A stretch of DNA of 64,000 bases, taken from assembly GCF_000004195.4 (NCBI RefSeq), contig NC_030683.2, positions 67,985,764 to 68,049,763 of the forward strand. Reading direction: 5' to 3'. The notes below the pieces were generated by a model that worked only from the letters and a program-made list of their open reading frames with translations, did not search any database and was not told the DNA's origin. Made by a program: the position numbers and the translations under genes. Positions within the stretch are counted from its first letter, which is position 1. Every line of letters begins with the position of its first letter. The stretch comes from Xenopus tropicalis (taxonomy: Eukaryota > Chordata > Amphibia > Anura > Pipidae). Below are positions 22,670 through 35,500 of this stretch, one piece after another.

Positions 22670-23128
22670 CTTGGCTGGAGGGTGCCCAGCTAAATTCGAT
22701 AGACTGTGACAACCATGGCTAGAGATCAAAGGAGAACCACTGCTAGGACTATATGACACTTAAGAACTGACATATTGAATGACAATGCCTATTTCTTCCT
22801 CCTTCTCTTTTCTTCTTACCTTTTCTAGCCTCTTCTTAATCTGTGGAGTTTTGTTTGTCTTGTTTTTTTTTCTTCTTGAAAATGAAAAATAAAAGCAATT
22901 AAAAAAAAAAGTAAATGCTCCATTTAAGTAGAACACATCCACTGCCATCCCATAGTCTAGGTTCCTGCTCACCTCTTTCTAAATTGAAATTAAATTAGTT
23001 TGGCAGGATTAACTACGTATAAAACCACGTGGACACAAACTCATTGTATTGCAATTTTTTATGTATTCAAGTATCTATTATTATCCCTACTATCCATAAC
23101 AGCTAAACCTTTAGCTGAAGACAACATT
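22670..23128. other. Non-coding spacer between MITE copies C and D
   Basis: No gene is seen. A minus-strand frame at 22760-22972 is Lys/Glu and Phe-rich low complexity over a poly-T/poly-A tract. Confidence 0.4.
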
Positions 23129-23130
23129 TA

Positions 23131-23521
23131 GGGGCACATTTACTAATCCACGAACGTCCGAATGCGTTTTTTTCGTAATGATCAGTATTTTTGTGATTTT
23201 TTCGTCGGCGGCGCAATTTTTTTGTATTTTGCGCAACTTTTTCGTCGCCGTTACGACTTTACCGTATATTTTCCGCAACTTTTTTGTCGGCGTTGCGAAA
23301 TATTCGGATTGGTTTTTCCGCTGTTTACAATTGCTCAATACGAAAAAGTCGCGACAATTCGCGAAAGTCGTAAAGGCTACGAAAAAGTTGTGACAATTCG
23401 CAAAAAAGTCGCGACAGCAACGAAAAAATCACAAAAAATACGAAAAAGTCACAAAATGTTCATTTCCAATCCGATTTTTTCCATTCGGGATTCGGATTCG
23501 TGGATTAGTAAATCTGCCCCT
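23131..23521. mobile_element. Foldback TA-MITE, copy D
   Basis: A 391-bp copy with ends GGGGCACATTTACTAATCCA and AGGGGCAGATTTACTAATCC (right, reverse complement), flanked by TA at 23129-23130 and 23522-23523. It lacks the 100-bp core of copies C, E and F. The arms use CGTCGGCG words on the left and ACGAAAAAGTCGC words on the right, so the palindrome is less perfect than in A or B. Confidence 0.87.
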
Positions 23522-23523
23522 TA

Positions 23524-24449
23524 ACCTTGTTACTAGAAGTAATGTTAAGATTTATCAGCTAGTAAAAATCATTTAGATTTAAGAAAAGATGGGCTGAGTA
23601 GATCAGTAAAAAAGAAGATTAACACATAAAGATGATAATTTTCTGTGTATAATTACTCAGGTGTTTGAGATACAACATCAGCTGTTGGTACTGTCCAAAT
23701 TTAATCTTTCTTTTAATCAGTTTAGGAATCCCTGAATCTAGTGTGTGGTACCTTTGTATGGAATTGTGTACACTGCCAACACTGTATAAATATGTAGTAT
23801 TAATTATCCATTAAGCCCTCACTCTGCCATTTCTTCTTACATCTGTGCCTCTGGGAATCTCTATGCCAGATGCGCATTTGTTTAGCTGTGAGGATAAAGA
23901 AGCTTGTTGGTTTGCCAGAACATTATCCTGTTAACCCCTTCCCTGGTTAAACCTGTAAAGCAGCACTTGAATCAAATCACTCACAGCCAAATACTTTGCT
24001 TTAAGCTCTTGATTATTTATATATGTGAATTACATGCATGAGCCAAGTTTCTTTCAGCAGAATATTCATATTTAAACTGGTGCAGAAGGCCTGTTGAATG
24101 CCTTTGAACTTGCAGAACTACACTTTTGCAGGCAACACAGGGTACAAGATGTTGAATTTATACCTTAGTTGTATTTGAGTTTGTTCCAGAAATAAATGGG
24201 CAATTATACTACTGTTGTATTGCAGAGTTTTACATATGAGCTGTTTTATATGGAGAGACATATATTGTTACATTACTTTAAGTAGTAGGGACCCGCTACT
24301 AGAGATTTCAAATTTGCAACAACAGATCAAAAGACCTTCTACATATTGTGGAAATCCTAGCCAGCGAAATATTAGCACTTCATAATGGATTCCCATTGTG
24401 TACCATTTACCACAGGTTATTGACGTGGCATTCCTTGGTATACAACTTA
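23524..24449. other. Intron-like non-coding DNA
   Basis: About 0.9 kb, no feature recognised. Confidence 0.4.
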
Positions 24450-25100
24450 GGGGCCAATTCATTAAAGTGCAAATTACAAGTACGATTTGTGACAATTAAC
24501 ATCAAATACGAAAATTTCCGCTGTGCGTTAAGTTTGCGAAAAGTCGTGTTGTGCTTGTACGAAAATATCGTGGTACGATCCGAAAGTTGCGAAAATTTTG
24601 CATCCGAACGATCGTAAACGGCGCGAAAACCTTTCTGACTTTGTACAGGTATAGGACCCATTATCCAGAATGCTCGGGACCAAGGGTATTCCGGATAAGG
24701 GATCTTTCCGTAATTTGGATCTCAATACCTTAAGTCTACTAAAAAATCAATAAAACATTAATTAAACCCAATAGAATTGTTTTGCATCCAATAAGGATTA
24801 ATTATATCTTATTTGGAATCAATTACAAGGTTCTGTTTTATTTCTACATAGAAAAAGGAAATCAGTTTTAAAATTCTGAATTATTTGATTAAAATGGAGT
24901 CTATGGGAGACGGGCATTCCGTAATTCGGAGCTTTCTGGATAACGGGTTTCCGGATAAGGGGTCCGATACCTGTACCTTCAATGCATGATTTTGGAAGCC
25001 TCCCATAGGACTCCAAAAGGTCACAAAAAATACGCACAGTTCTAAAACATAGAAAAAATACGAATTTTTAGTATTTAGACACAATCGAACATTTTTTTCA
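24450..25100. mobile_element. Decayed foldback MITE, copy G, right end lost
   Basis: The left end GGGGCCAATTCATTAAAGTG is preceded by TA (24448-24449). The core word TGCATGATTTTGGAAGCC occurs at 24983-25005. ACGAAAATTTCCG and AAAAAATACGAATTTTTAG words mark the arms. The right inverted end could not be found, so the boundary near 25100 is approximate. It is interrupted by the complete MITE at 24646-24973. Confidence 0.65.
24646..24973. mobile_element. CAGGTATAGGACC MITE nested in copy G
   Basis: A 328-bp element with ends CAGGTATAGGACCC and CAGGTATCGGACCC (right, reverse complement), flanked by TA at 24644-24645 and 24974-24975. Just inside the ends are ATTCCGGATAAGGGATC and GGTTTCCGGATAAGGGG, a second related motif pair. 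Removing the element restores CTTTCTGACTTTG-TA-CCTTC, which closely matches the uninterrupted core in copy F (reverse strand), so the nesting is supported from within the window. A TA target suggests the Tc1/mariner group. Confidence 0.9.
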
Positions 25101-25424
25101 AGAAAACAAACAAAAAATGCTCAGTTTTTGTTATATCTGCTTAAATCTTATACCTGTAAAGTGATTCACTGACTGATTGCTTTGTTTCCTGCTTAATTCA
25201 TGATCATTTATTTTACTTTCTACTAGAATGCAATAATATTTGGCCATACTAATTTGCTAAATCATTTTAGGCAATGATGAGGCACAGGTTATGTGTTGGT
25301 TGCCGAGACTGAACTTTTGTACTCCGACCCTAATTGCTTTACTATTTTTCCTTTCAAACTTATAGACCTCAAATAAGATGTTTGACAAAACACTTTTGGT
25401 ATGAAATAGAATGGCCTATTATTA

Positions 25425-25797
25425 GCAACTTTTAAAATTGTTTTTATTTTTTTTATATATTTTTTTTTATTTATTTGCCTTCTTCAGCTGTGAGTCATTA
25501 ACTCCAGCTGCTGCAAAAATTGCTCTCTGAGGCTATAATTTTATTGTCATTGTCACTTTTTATTTTTTATATTTTTATTCAGACCCTTTTCTATTTATAT
25601 TTCAGTCTCTTGTTCAAACCTAGTCTAGTTGCTAAAGTAATTTGGACATTAGAAACCAGATATTCCAAACCATAGAGCTGAACTATAAGCTAAATAATTC
25701 ACAAACCCCAAAATATAAAAAAATCAAGACAGTAACAAGTCTAAGAATATTATTGTCTACATAATACTAAAAGTTAATTAAAAGGTAAACTAGCCCT
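25425..25797. mobile_element. T2-like TTAA MITE, decayed
   Basis: It starts with AGCAACTTTTAAAATTG and ends GGTAAACTAGCCC before TTAA (25798-25801). The interior shares GAGGCTATAATTTTATT, GTTGCTAAAG and CTACATAATACTAAAAG with the copies at 4672-5017 and 62557-62865. The left terminus itself is missing. Confidence 0.7.
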
Positions 25798-25801
25798 TTA
25801 A

Positions 25802-28800
25802 GTTCTACATACATTACATATATACATACATAAAAAAGTATTTCATTTTTTTATTATAAACTTGGCAAATGCCTAAAACTTCAATATTTCTGAAAAAGTT
25901 CATTACAAATATAAAAATTTCTCTATATGAATGCATTGTGATTTTTTTTTTAAATTACCAGGTTTAAAGTACCAAGTTCTTATTGCCTTCTTTATAACAA
26001 TATTTATTGCTTGCAAGTGCATAGTCTTATTTTACATAGAACTGTTCCAGCTGTCATCATGCTGTTCTAGGGTGGAAAAAATAATGTACTACCTTTGATA
26101 ATATCCTTTTGTTCTATAATTTGAATGTATTTTAGTTGTTCTAAAAAGTGAAAACCTAAATCGAAAATTATTTTTAATGATATTTAATTGCACCCTTCTA
26201 ATTTTTCATATTTTCATGTTGATGAAGAGAATAATGTAAAATACTTTTTTACCCATATATAGCTATTACGAATGAAATCTTATCTTGATGTGAAAGAATA
26301 TAACTCTAACATTCTAACATAATAGAATTTTTTTTTTACCCAACAAAATTATATAATGGTTAGAAAAACATATTCTTGGACTACTTCTGTGAGCATTGGT
26401 TTATACCAAATACTGTATGTTTTGTCCATAAAACAGAAATAAAATGCCAGTTTTTCTACCAGTTTTTTATTCATTCTGTCTGCCTTTTTCTTCAAGGGGC
26501 TTGAAACGGTATTGAGAAATTATGAGAAATGGTATTTTTTATTCATAAGGGATGCAAATTTCATTCAAACAAAAGGATGATCTGATCTGGCAAGATACAC
26601 CACACAGACTCATTTGATCTTATCGATTTGCTGTTTCCATCTGTCAGTGGAAGATTTCCCTGAGAATGTCACGTAAAATGTTTTAGAGAAAAAAAAGGGT
26701 GGGTGTTACAGAGTAGGATAAATTGTTTTCCTGCATTTGTGTCTTTCTTGTTAAACTAGAAGATAGGGCAGCAAACAGTAAGATATCTTATACTACAAAG
26801 CTATTGTAGTTTATAGGACAAGGTGGGACATCTGCATTACCATGATTCCTCTGTATATTTTATATATATACCTGTATATATATATATACATACCGTATAT
26901 TATATATGTATTATGCATATGTGATATTTGATATTTTGTATAAAAACCACAAGGAATATTATAATATTCAGGGAAAAACACAGGCAGATCAAAGTTAAAG
27001 CTGCAGTTTAGTAAACAATAAAAGGGTTGTCATGTTTACTATATGTATCAGTAAAATTGGTGGGTACATAATCGGTGGGTGCAAAACCACTTCATGTCAA
27101 TGGATGTGTTAAAGGTGGGAACTGGCAATGTGACTTCTTCATAGCTTCAATGATTCGGTGTTCTTCTATACAAGAATAGATTACCATATGTATTGTTAAT
27201 ATAGTGACCAAATGGATGAAACATTAAAGTGATATGTATTGTACAAATGAACAAATAAATGTGTCTGAAACCTGTCCATTAAATTTAATCAAAAAGCTAA
27301 CCAGTGGATTCCAAATGGTTACATATAGTATTTGCATGTTTTGCTTTTATCTTGCAGTACATTATGTGATTTTACAGTAGATGTAGGTTGATGAAGAGAG
27401 TAAAAAATGGCAGTTTTAAAACTTGGCTTGCTATTAGTCTGAGAATATATCACCTTTGGGTATAAACCCCGACATCCCTTCTAGCACAGCTTTTTTTTTA
27501 GTTTGTATTTATGTGCATGTGATCTGCTCTAATGAGGCTGTTGACATTTGATATCTATGGACAACGAATTTTAATTTGGATATTAAAATGTCAGCAACGC
27601 AAATTTTGCATTTGAAATCCACAAATCTAAACTAACAGATTTTGATCCTTATATTTATGTATTCATTTGGCAGGAGACTTTAACCTGCTGTTTATGCATT
27701 CATATTTTTTTTCTGAATATGCGTATAGGGTTTTTATATAAATACATTTCCATGCCCATTGTACTATTTGACAAGGGGAAATACTGACATTATTTAAGTT
27801 TACATTGCCATAAAATCTAGCAAGTAAGTGTCCTTAACCCACACTCTTTACTATCTACTTCTCTTCTGATTATTACAGATATGAAGCTTTATTCTATGTT
27901 CTTGCTCATGCCCCCATTCTTACAATAGGTCACTTACTTTTTTGTTACTTGACAGTGAAGCAAATGTACACTATGCCATCTAAAATTCATGTACAGTATA
28001 CTGTGGATAGAAAAATACTGGGCCAGATTCAAGGCAAAAAATGTATACAGTGTTTAGTCATTTGAAAACTTCTTTGAGATAGATTTGAATTAGATTTAAT
28101 AACATTGAATTGGAGTACTAATACTTATTTTTTTATGTGTCATATATGTTATGTTTTAGATAATGTAAACAAAGTAAATGTGCCTGTACTGTCAGTATAA
28201 ATAGACTATAGAATTTGCTTTGGTACCCAACAAAATTAACTATTAGTTGGGTGCAGCAGTGTAAATGACTGAAAGGGTTAATTTAGCAGTTATTGCAATT
28301 GCAGCACATTATTTTTACACCTTCAGTATTGGTGCTGTTTGCAACATGGGAAACTCTGTCTGCAGCTAGCTTAGGTCACATTGAATTAAAGGGATGGGAA
28401 ATTGGCTTCAGGGAGAATGCCAAAGAGAAGCAGGCTCTGAAAAGGAAAAAGCAATTTCCCCACTGGAAATTCCTGGTGGAATTACAGATCTGAAAGGCAC
28501 TTTGCAATATTGTGTCTGGCAGTGTGTATAAATGGTGCATTGTACGTTTGTTGATTTTTCCTGTATGCAAGCTAAGTAAACTTTTGGGTAGATATTTATA
28601 CATGTAAATCTTTTTGTATGCATATTGAAAAGGTAAAATGCAATCTTTATTGCTTTAAATCAGATCTATTAAAGTGACTGCATAAAGAAATAAACTTATC
28701 AACACAAAACTAAATAAACCAAAAAATGCTAAAAGTAATATTCTTTAGGTGCTTTTAGATGTTTTACAGGTTTGTTATAATGAATACAAAAATTAAAAAA

Positions 28801-29198
28801 ATAATATAATGAAAAATAAAAATATACCTTCTGTCATGGACTTGTATGCTATCACCATTTATCTTGTAATTGATTTACTGTTGGCGATTTAGTGACATGT
28901 GTTCCAGGATATACAGGGTTAAATTATTCTGTAATTTGGATAGTAATCTTGTTATAGCCATTAGAGACAATGGTGCCAATCTGTATGCTGAACCTAACCC
29001 CTTTCAACATGGGAGCTCCACCTGCTGTGTTTCCTGTCCATACCGTGTCTGTGTCTTCACACCTACAACCCAGAAAGGTTATCAGATAACGGATAATTAG
29101 GGGAGCTCAACCCTCTGTTATACACCCATAAGGGTGTCAGATGCAAATACTGGAAGAGTCCCACATAGTATGGGGATGAATATACAATAGCAAAAAAC
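25802..29198. other. Intron-like non-coding DNA
   Basis: About 3.4 kb of AT-rich sequence with a TATATA-rich tract near 26858-26910. The frame at 28293-28493 has no domain or splice evidence. No gene or complete transposon was recognised. Confidence 0.4.
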
Positions 29199-29376
29199 CC
29201 AGTAGCACATATGATATAGTGAACCATACAAAAAATGTGTTTATTTGCCCAAGTACATACAAAAAAGCGACGTTTCAGGCCCCTCCAGGCTTGAAAAAGG
29301 GCCCGGAGGGGCCTGAAATGCCCCTTGGGAAAATAAACACATTTTTGCACAGTTCACTATATCAGTGTGCTACTGG
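29199..29376. repeat. Large inverted repeat, about 80-bp arms
   Basis: The left arm CCAGTAGCACATATGATATA and the right arm, reverse-complemented (CCAGTAGCACACTGATATAG), continue through AATGTGTTTATT and TTTCAGGCCCCTCC on each side. The centre is GGCTTGAAAAAGGGCC. As RNA it would fold into a long hairpin. It looks like the centre of an interspersed repeat, but its class is unknown to me and no target duplication was found. Confidence 0.75.
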
Positions 29377-31128
29377 ACAAAGGGGTGACATTGAATCTTC
29401 TTTCTGAAGGGAGGGTTAAAGAAAGGCAGTAGATTATTTAGGAAGCATTTTGTAAAGGGGTTGTGAGTGACTGTGTAGTTTTTGGGAGACTTAGAAAGAG
29501 GAATCAACAGGCAGAATGAGTTGTAAAACCCATGGAGATTTCAAACCCCCTTAAAGGAGAGAAATAATCTTTCTCAAATAAAGGAAGGCCTAGAGATTAA
29601 CATCCCTCCCACTAAGGCCATTTTGACTCTTGGAACTTTTAGCCCCACTGGATCTGTGCAACCTTGAGAAATAATAACAGCAAGGACTGCAGTATACCAA
29701 CTTATCTGTGGGTTGGCTACACATGGACTGTCTGTGGGACCCTCTGGGTAAATCCTGCCAGTTGGTAGTGCTAACTCTTTTAAACTGGGTATGGGTCAAT
29801 AAGGCCTGGTACACATACATTTTGAGAGAAAGTAGAATTTTTATATTGAGTCTGTGGTATAAAGAATTGCAACTTCTGCTGATTTGTATAAAAATATTAC
29901 CTCTTTAATAAAAAAAAAAATTACATTTCAGATTTCTTATTACAGGCAATGAAAATATTTACCAGCTTTTCTAAGAACAGAAAAAACAGCAATTATCTAG
30001 CAGTTATGTGAATAGATTTTTTTTTAAAATTTATAGCCCAGGATTCTTTATCTGTGGAGGAGGATTGTTAATAAAAGTGGTGTACATAATGCATGGTTAG
30101 TTAAAAGTCTTATTAAAAAGAGATTTAAAATAAAAAGAAAAAAAAAGGTATAAATAGAGAAATTGATGAGATTAATTTGTTATTTCAGCATTAGCATACA
30201 GACCATGATTTGCGTCTAATGCTTTTTAAGAGATAATGTACCCCATATTGAAAAATATAAGGATATTATAAGTATTCAACAAATATTGAAACCATAAAGC
30301 ATGAGGATAGAACTTGTTACTTTCACTCTTCGAAATCATAGCAATTAATTAAAAACTTCCCTATCCCATAAAATCCCAATAAAGCAGCAGTTAGATAGAG
30401 GCCCCTCCTATAGAATGTAAATCTGTACCACCATGAAGCGATTGATATAAAATTACCATACAGAAGAGAAAGGCTATTTTCAAAAAGATAAGAATCTAAA
30501 TAGTCTGTGAATGTTAGTGAGTAGACAGTTAATGATGTAAGTTCTCCAATATGGTCGAAATGGTTGAGGTAGGTGGGCAGCAAAAGGGGGTGGCTTCGGG
30601 GCACCCTATTCTGAAATCCGCCCCTGGAGACAGGAAGGACCAAGAGGCACAGAGCGCTACTATATGGAATTATTGGAAATTAGTTTGACTTTAGTACCTT
30701 TAAGGAATGAGGTTTAAGCCTGTAACTGGGAAAATTGCAGAAGCACAATTGTGTCCCCTAGTGTGTTTTGTAAGTGTGTTTAAGAGCTAGAAATACATGC
30801 AAGAAGTAGATTTAAAAAGTGGATATGTAAATTGGTAGCAAAGCGTTAGCATACCTGCTATAATAATATTATAATAATAATACAAAACATCTATCCCCTC
30901 CTAGTTTTCTGGGGCTAGGCAAAACACCCCTTTCCCCATTTTCAGTCACACCACCCCACACACCTGAAATTAATTTACCCCTGCTTTTCATTAGAATCTA
31001 GAATTAGCAGCCCCTGCTTTCAAGCAGTGCCCAGTTTTTATTCTCTGCTTGCTGTGGCATGTTAACATTAATTACTCCCCTGAAAAAAAATCCTACCTCC
31101 CTGCTGCTATTGTGTCATTGTGCTTCTA
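29377..31128. other. Non-coding DNA
   Basis: No gene is seen. The minus-strand frame at 30323-30643 covers a short GGGGCACCCTATTCTG segment that looks repeat-derived. Homopolymer tracts occur near 29912 and 30135-30150. Confidence 0.4.
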
Positions 31129-31589
31129 TTAACCCTTTAAGTGCCAAGGGACGTAGATTCTACGTCCTAGGTACCAAGGGACCAAAGTGCCATGGGACGT
31201 AGAATCTACGTCCAATGGCACTGTCGGGTTTACAAGCGCTGCGCTCGCTTTTAAAGCAGCGCTTGTAAACCCCTCAGATCCCCCTAGGCAACGAGCAGAG
31301 GAAGACATACTCACCGATCCGGGTCCCCCAGCCGCACCGATCGTCGCTCCAGCCAATGACAGCAGTGGACACGCGTTGATGACGTGTCCACTGCTGTCCC
31401 TTTAAATAGCGCCGCCTACTGTCGGCTCCCTCACTCCTGCTGCGCACGTTGGACAAGATGGAGCTCCCCTGCTGCCTTCCTGCTGGATTGATCGCCCCTG
31501 ATCGCCTCTGATCGCCTGCCTGCCTTGGGTAAGCTGAACTACAACTCTCTACCACTGTTTATTTTGCTTATTTCTATCTCAACTGTCTA

Positions 31590-31800
31590 AAAATTTTTTT
31601 TTTTTTTTTTTCAATTTTTTCTTCTATCTTTGTCATTATTACACTTTTGTACACATACACACTTATTTACAACTTTCCCAAGCACACACAGACACTTACA
31701 CACACACTTACACTTACACTTTTTTTTTTTTTTTTTTTTTTTTTTCTTTCTTTCTTTTCTTTTCTTTCTTTCTTTGCTTTCTTTGGCAGTCTTTTTTTTT
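31590..31800. repeat. Poly-T and (CTTT)n tracts in piggyBac-like element
   Basis: T runs at about 31594-31613 and 31720-31745 flank ACACTTACAC repeats and pass into TTTCTTTCTTTTC units, ending with another T run. Confidence 0.9.
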
Positions 31801-31947
31801 TACTAAAACTTTATTTCTGATCTTGCTCTATAATTATCTGATTTATTTGGTTGCATTTTAGTGTTTTTTTGGCATTTTCATAATTGATTTCTGTTTTTGA
31901 ATTATTCTATTGCACTGTAACTTTTTTATTGCTATTGGGTGCTGAAT

Positions 31948-32250
31948 TTGCAGTGACGTTGGTGGATCCAGGGCTCTGACCACCGATTTCATTGCAATTA
32001 TTGTTCTTCTGTTGGTTTAGGTGGTTTTATTGGATTTTACTGATTTTATGGTGTTTTATCTTTGCATTGTTCTTTGTGTGTTTAGTGCCCCCAAAAAGGT
32101 TGCTTTTGCAGTGACATTGGTGGATCCAGGGCTCTTACCGATTTCATTGCAACTATTGTTCTTTGATTGCTTTTAGTGGTTTTATTCCATTTTAACTTCA
32201 TTTGATTTCAGTTGTTCTAGAAAGGTCCAGAGGTGCTAAGATTGTTCTGG
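31948..32250. repeat. Two-copy direct repeat, about 158 bp apart
   Basis: TTGCAGTGACGTTGGTGGAT at 31948 recurs as TTTTGCAGTGACATTGGTGG at about 32104. Both are followed by CCAGGGCTCT, CCGATTTCATTGCAA, TATTGTTCTT and GTGGTTTTATT. The second copy lacks a GACCA segment. It lies between the T-rich tracts and the palindrome of the piggyBac-like element. Confidence 0.85.
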
Positions 32251-32287
32251 TAGTTTCTATTGCCAAGGGTTAGGCTGATGCCACACA

Positions 32288-32513
32288 CGGTGTAGGGCTG
32301 ATTTTTTCAGCAAGTGGAAAAACGCTTGCCGAAAATTCAGCCCTACGCCTGCTACTTGTGCCTGCACCCGAATGAATGGGATACGCTCGGGTGCAGGCAC
32401 ATGTAGCCGATATACGCATGAAAACGCGAGACTTTGCATTCTCACGCGTTTTCATGCGTATATCGGCTACATGTGCCTGCACCCGAGCGTATTCCATTCA
32501 TTCGGGTGCAGGC
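32288..32513. repeat. Paired hairpins with 150-bp palindrome
   Basis: A small hairpin at about 32288-32350 (GTAGGGCTGA versus TCAGCCCTAC) is followed by a large palindrome at 32361-32513 centred near 32437. The arms, about 70 bp each, run from CCTGCACCCGAATGAATGGG through ATACGCATGAAAACGCG and back. The left flank GTTAGGCTGATGCCACACAC looks like a MITE end; the matching right end is missing and the sequence passes into an A run and the tandem array. Confidence 0.85.
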
Positions 32514-32529
32514 AAAAAAAAAGGGGTGC

Positions 32530-35500
32530 ATAGAGTGCAGCCCCAATATTATGCATTTTCAGGTTTGGTGGCCATGTACTTATGCGCAACCAGACATAGG
32601 TATCGTTTTATTCAGGGGAACTTGCAGATTGATGGTTAGTAAGTTTTTGGTAGTTGCCATGGAGATTTTGGGGAGAAATCTAGGTTTTTTTATCTGGTTT
32701 TTCCTTGATTTCTGACCAAAATCTAGGGTTGTATCTGGTTTTTCCTTGATTTCTGACCAAAGCGCTGACTTCTGCAAGGGACTGCGGCCACAATTTTCCA
32801 TGTAGAAATAGAAGAGTGGTGTCTCTGAATAGCTGAAGGTGTGCACTTTTCGTAAATATATAGATTGTGGGGGTTATCTCACAGGTAGGGGTGGTTAACA
32901 CTGAAAAACTGCAGGTAGTGCACATAGAGCGCAGCCCCCAAAATTTCAACTGAAATTGCCCTTATGCATTGCCCCTGTTTTGGGGCATTTGGTGGCCACG
33001 TCTTTACGTGCACCCATACATATGGGGTATCGTTTTATTCAGGGGAACTTGCAAATTGAGGTTTAGTAAGTTTTTGGTAGTTGCCATGGAGATTTTGGGG
33101 AGAAATCTAGGTTTTTTTATCTGGTTTTTCCTTGATTTCTGACCAAAGCGCTGACTTCTGCAAGGGACTGCGGCCACAATTTTTCATGTAGAAAGAGGAG
33201 AGTGGCGTCTCTGAATAGCTGAAGGTGTGCACTTTTCAGAAATATATAGTTTGCGGGGGTTATTTCACAGGTATGGGGGTGTTTAGACTAAATAACTGCA
33301 GGTAGAGCACATAGAGCACAGCCCCCCCTTATGCATTGCCCCGGTTTGGGGGCATTTGGTGGCCACGTCTTTATGTGTACCCATACATATGGGGTATCGT
33401 TTTATTCAGGGGAACTTGCAGATTGAGGTTTAGTAAGTTTTTGGTAGTTGCCATGGAGATTTTGGGGAGAAATCTAGGTTTGTATCTGGTTTTTCCTTGA
33501 TTTCTGACCAAAGCGCTGACTTCTGCAAGGCACTGCGGCCACAATTTTCCATGTAGAAAGAGGAGAGTGGCGTCTCTGAATAGCTGAAGGTGTGCACTTT
33601 TCAGAAATATATAGTTTGCGGGGGTTATTTCACAGGTATGGGGGTGTTTAGACTAAATAACTGCAGGTAGAGCACATAGAGCACAGCCCCCCCTTATGCA
33701 TTGCCCCTGTTTTGGGGCATTTGGTGGCCACGTCTTTATGTGTACCCATACATATGGGGTATCGTTTTATTCAGGGGAACTTGCAGATTGAGGTTTAGTA
33801 AGTTTTTGGTAGTTGCCATGGAGATTTTGGGGAGAAATCTAGGTTTTTATCTGGTTTTTCCTTGATTTCTGACCAAAATCTAGGGTTGTATCTGGTTTTT
33901 CCTTGATTTCTGACCAAAGCGCTTACTTCTGCAAGGCACTGCGGCCACAATTTTCCATGTAGAAAGAGGAGAGTGGCGTCTCTGAATAGCTGAAGGTGTG
34001 CTCTTTTCAGAAATATATAGTTTGCGGGGGTTATTTCACAGGTATGGGGGTGTTTAGACTAAATAACTGCAGATAGAGCACAGCCCCCCCTTATGCATTG
34101 CCCCTGTTTGGGGGCATTTGGTGGCCACGTCTTTATGTGTACCCATACATATGGGGTATCGTTTTATTCAGGGGAACTTGCAGATTGAGGTTTAGTAAGT
34201 TTTTGGTAGTTGCCATGGAGATTTTGGGGAGAAATCTAGGTTTTTATCTGGTTTTTCCTTGATTTCTGACCAAAGCGCTGACTTCTGCAAGGGACTGCGG
34301 CCACAATTGTCCATGTAGAAAGAGAAGAGTGGTGTCTCTGAATAGCTGAAGGTGTGCACTTTTCGGAAATATATAGATTGTGGGGGTTATCTCACAGGTA
34401 GGGGGGGTTATCAATGAAAAACTGCAGGTAGTGCACATAGAGCGCAGCCCCCAAAATTTCAACTGAAATTGCCCTTATGAATTGCCCCTGTTTTGGGGCA
34501 TTTGGTGGCCACGTCTTTATGTGCACCCATACATATGGGGTATCGTTTTATTCAGGGGAACTTGCAGATTGAGGTTTAGTAAGTTTTTGGTAGTTGCCAT
34601 GGAGATTTTGGGGAGAAATCTAGGTTTTTATCTGGTTTTTCCTTGATTTCTGACCAAAATCTAGGGTTGTATCTGGTTTTTCCTTGATTTCTGACCAAAG
34701 CGCTGACTTCTGCAAGGGACTGCGGCCACAATTTTCCATGTAGAAAGAGAAGAATGGTGTCTCTGAATAGCTGAAGGTGTGCACTTTTCGTAAATATATA
34801 GATTGTGGGGGTTATCTCACAGGTAGGGGGGGTTATCACTGAAAAACTGCAGGTAGTGCACATAGAGCGCAGCCTCCAAAATTTCAACTGAAATTGCCCC
34901 TGTTTTAGGGCATTTGGTGGCCACGTCTTTATGTGCACCCATACATATGGGGTATCGTTTTATTCAGGGGAACTTGCAGATTGATGGTTAGTAAGTTTTT
35001 GGTAGTTGCCATGGAGATTTTGGGGAGAAATCTAGGTTTGTATCTAGTTTTTCCTTGATTTCTGACCAAAGCGCTAACTTCTGCAAGGGACTGCGGCCAC
35101 AATTTTCCATGTAGAAAGAGAAGAGTGGTGTCTCTGAATAGCTGAAGGTGTGCACTTTTCGTAAATATATAGATTGTGGGGGTTATCTCACAGGTAGGGG
35201 GGGTTAACACTGAAAAACTGCAGGTAGTGCACATAGAGCGCAGCCCCCAAAATTTCAACTGAAATTGCCCTTATGCATTGCCCCTGTTTTGGGGCATTTG
35301 GTGGCCACGTCTTTATGTGCACCCATACATATGGGGTATCGTTTTATTCAGGGGAACTTGCAGATTGATGGTTAGTAAGTTTTTGGTAGTTGCCATGGAG
35401 ATTTTGGGGAGAAATCTAGGTTTGTATCTAGTTTTTCCTTGATTTCTGACCAAAGCGCTAACTTCTGCAAGGGACTGCGGCCACAATTTTCCATGTAGAA

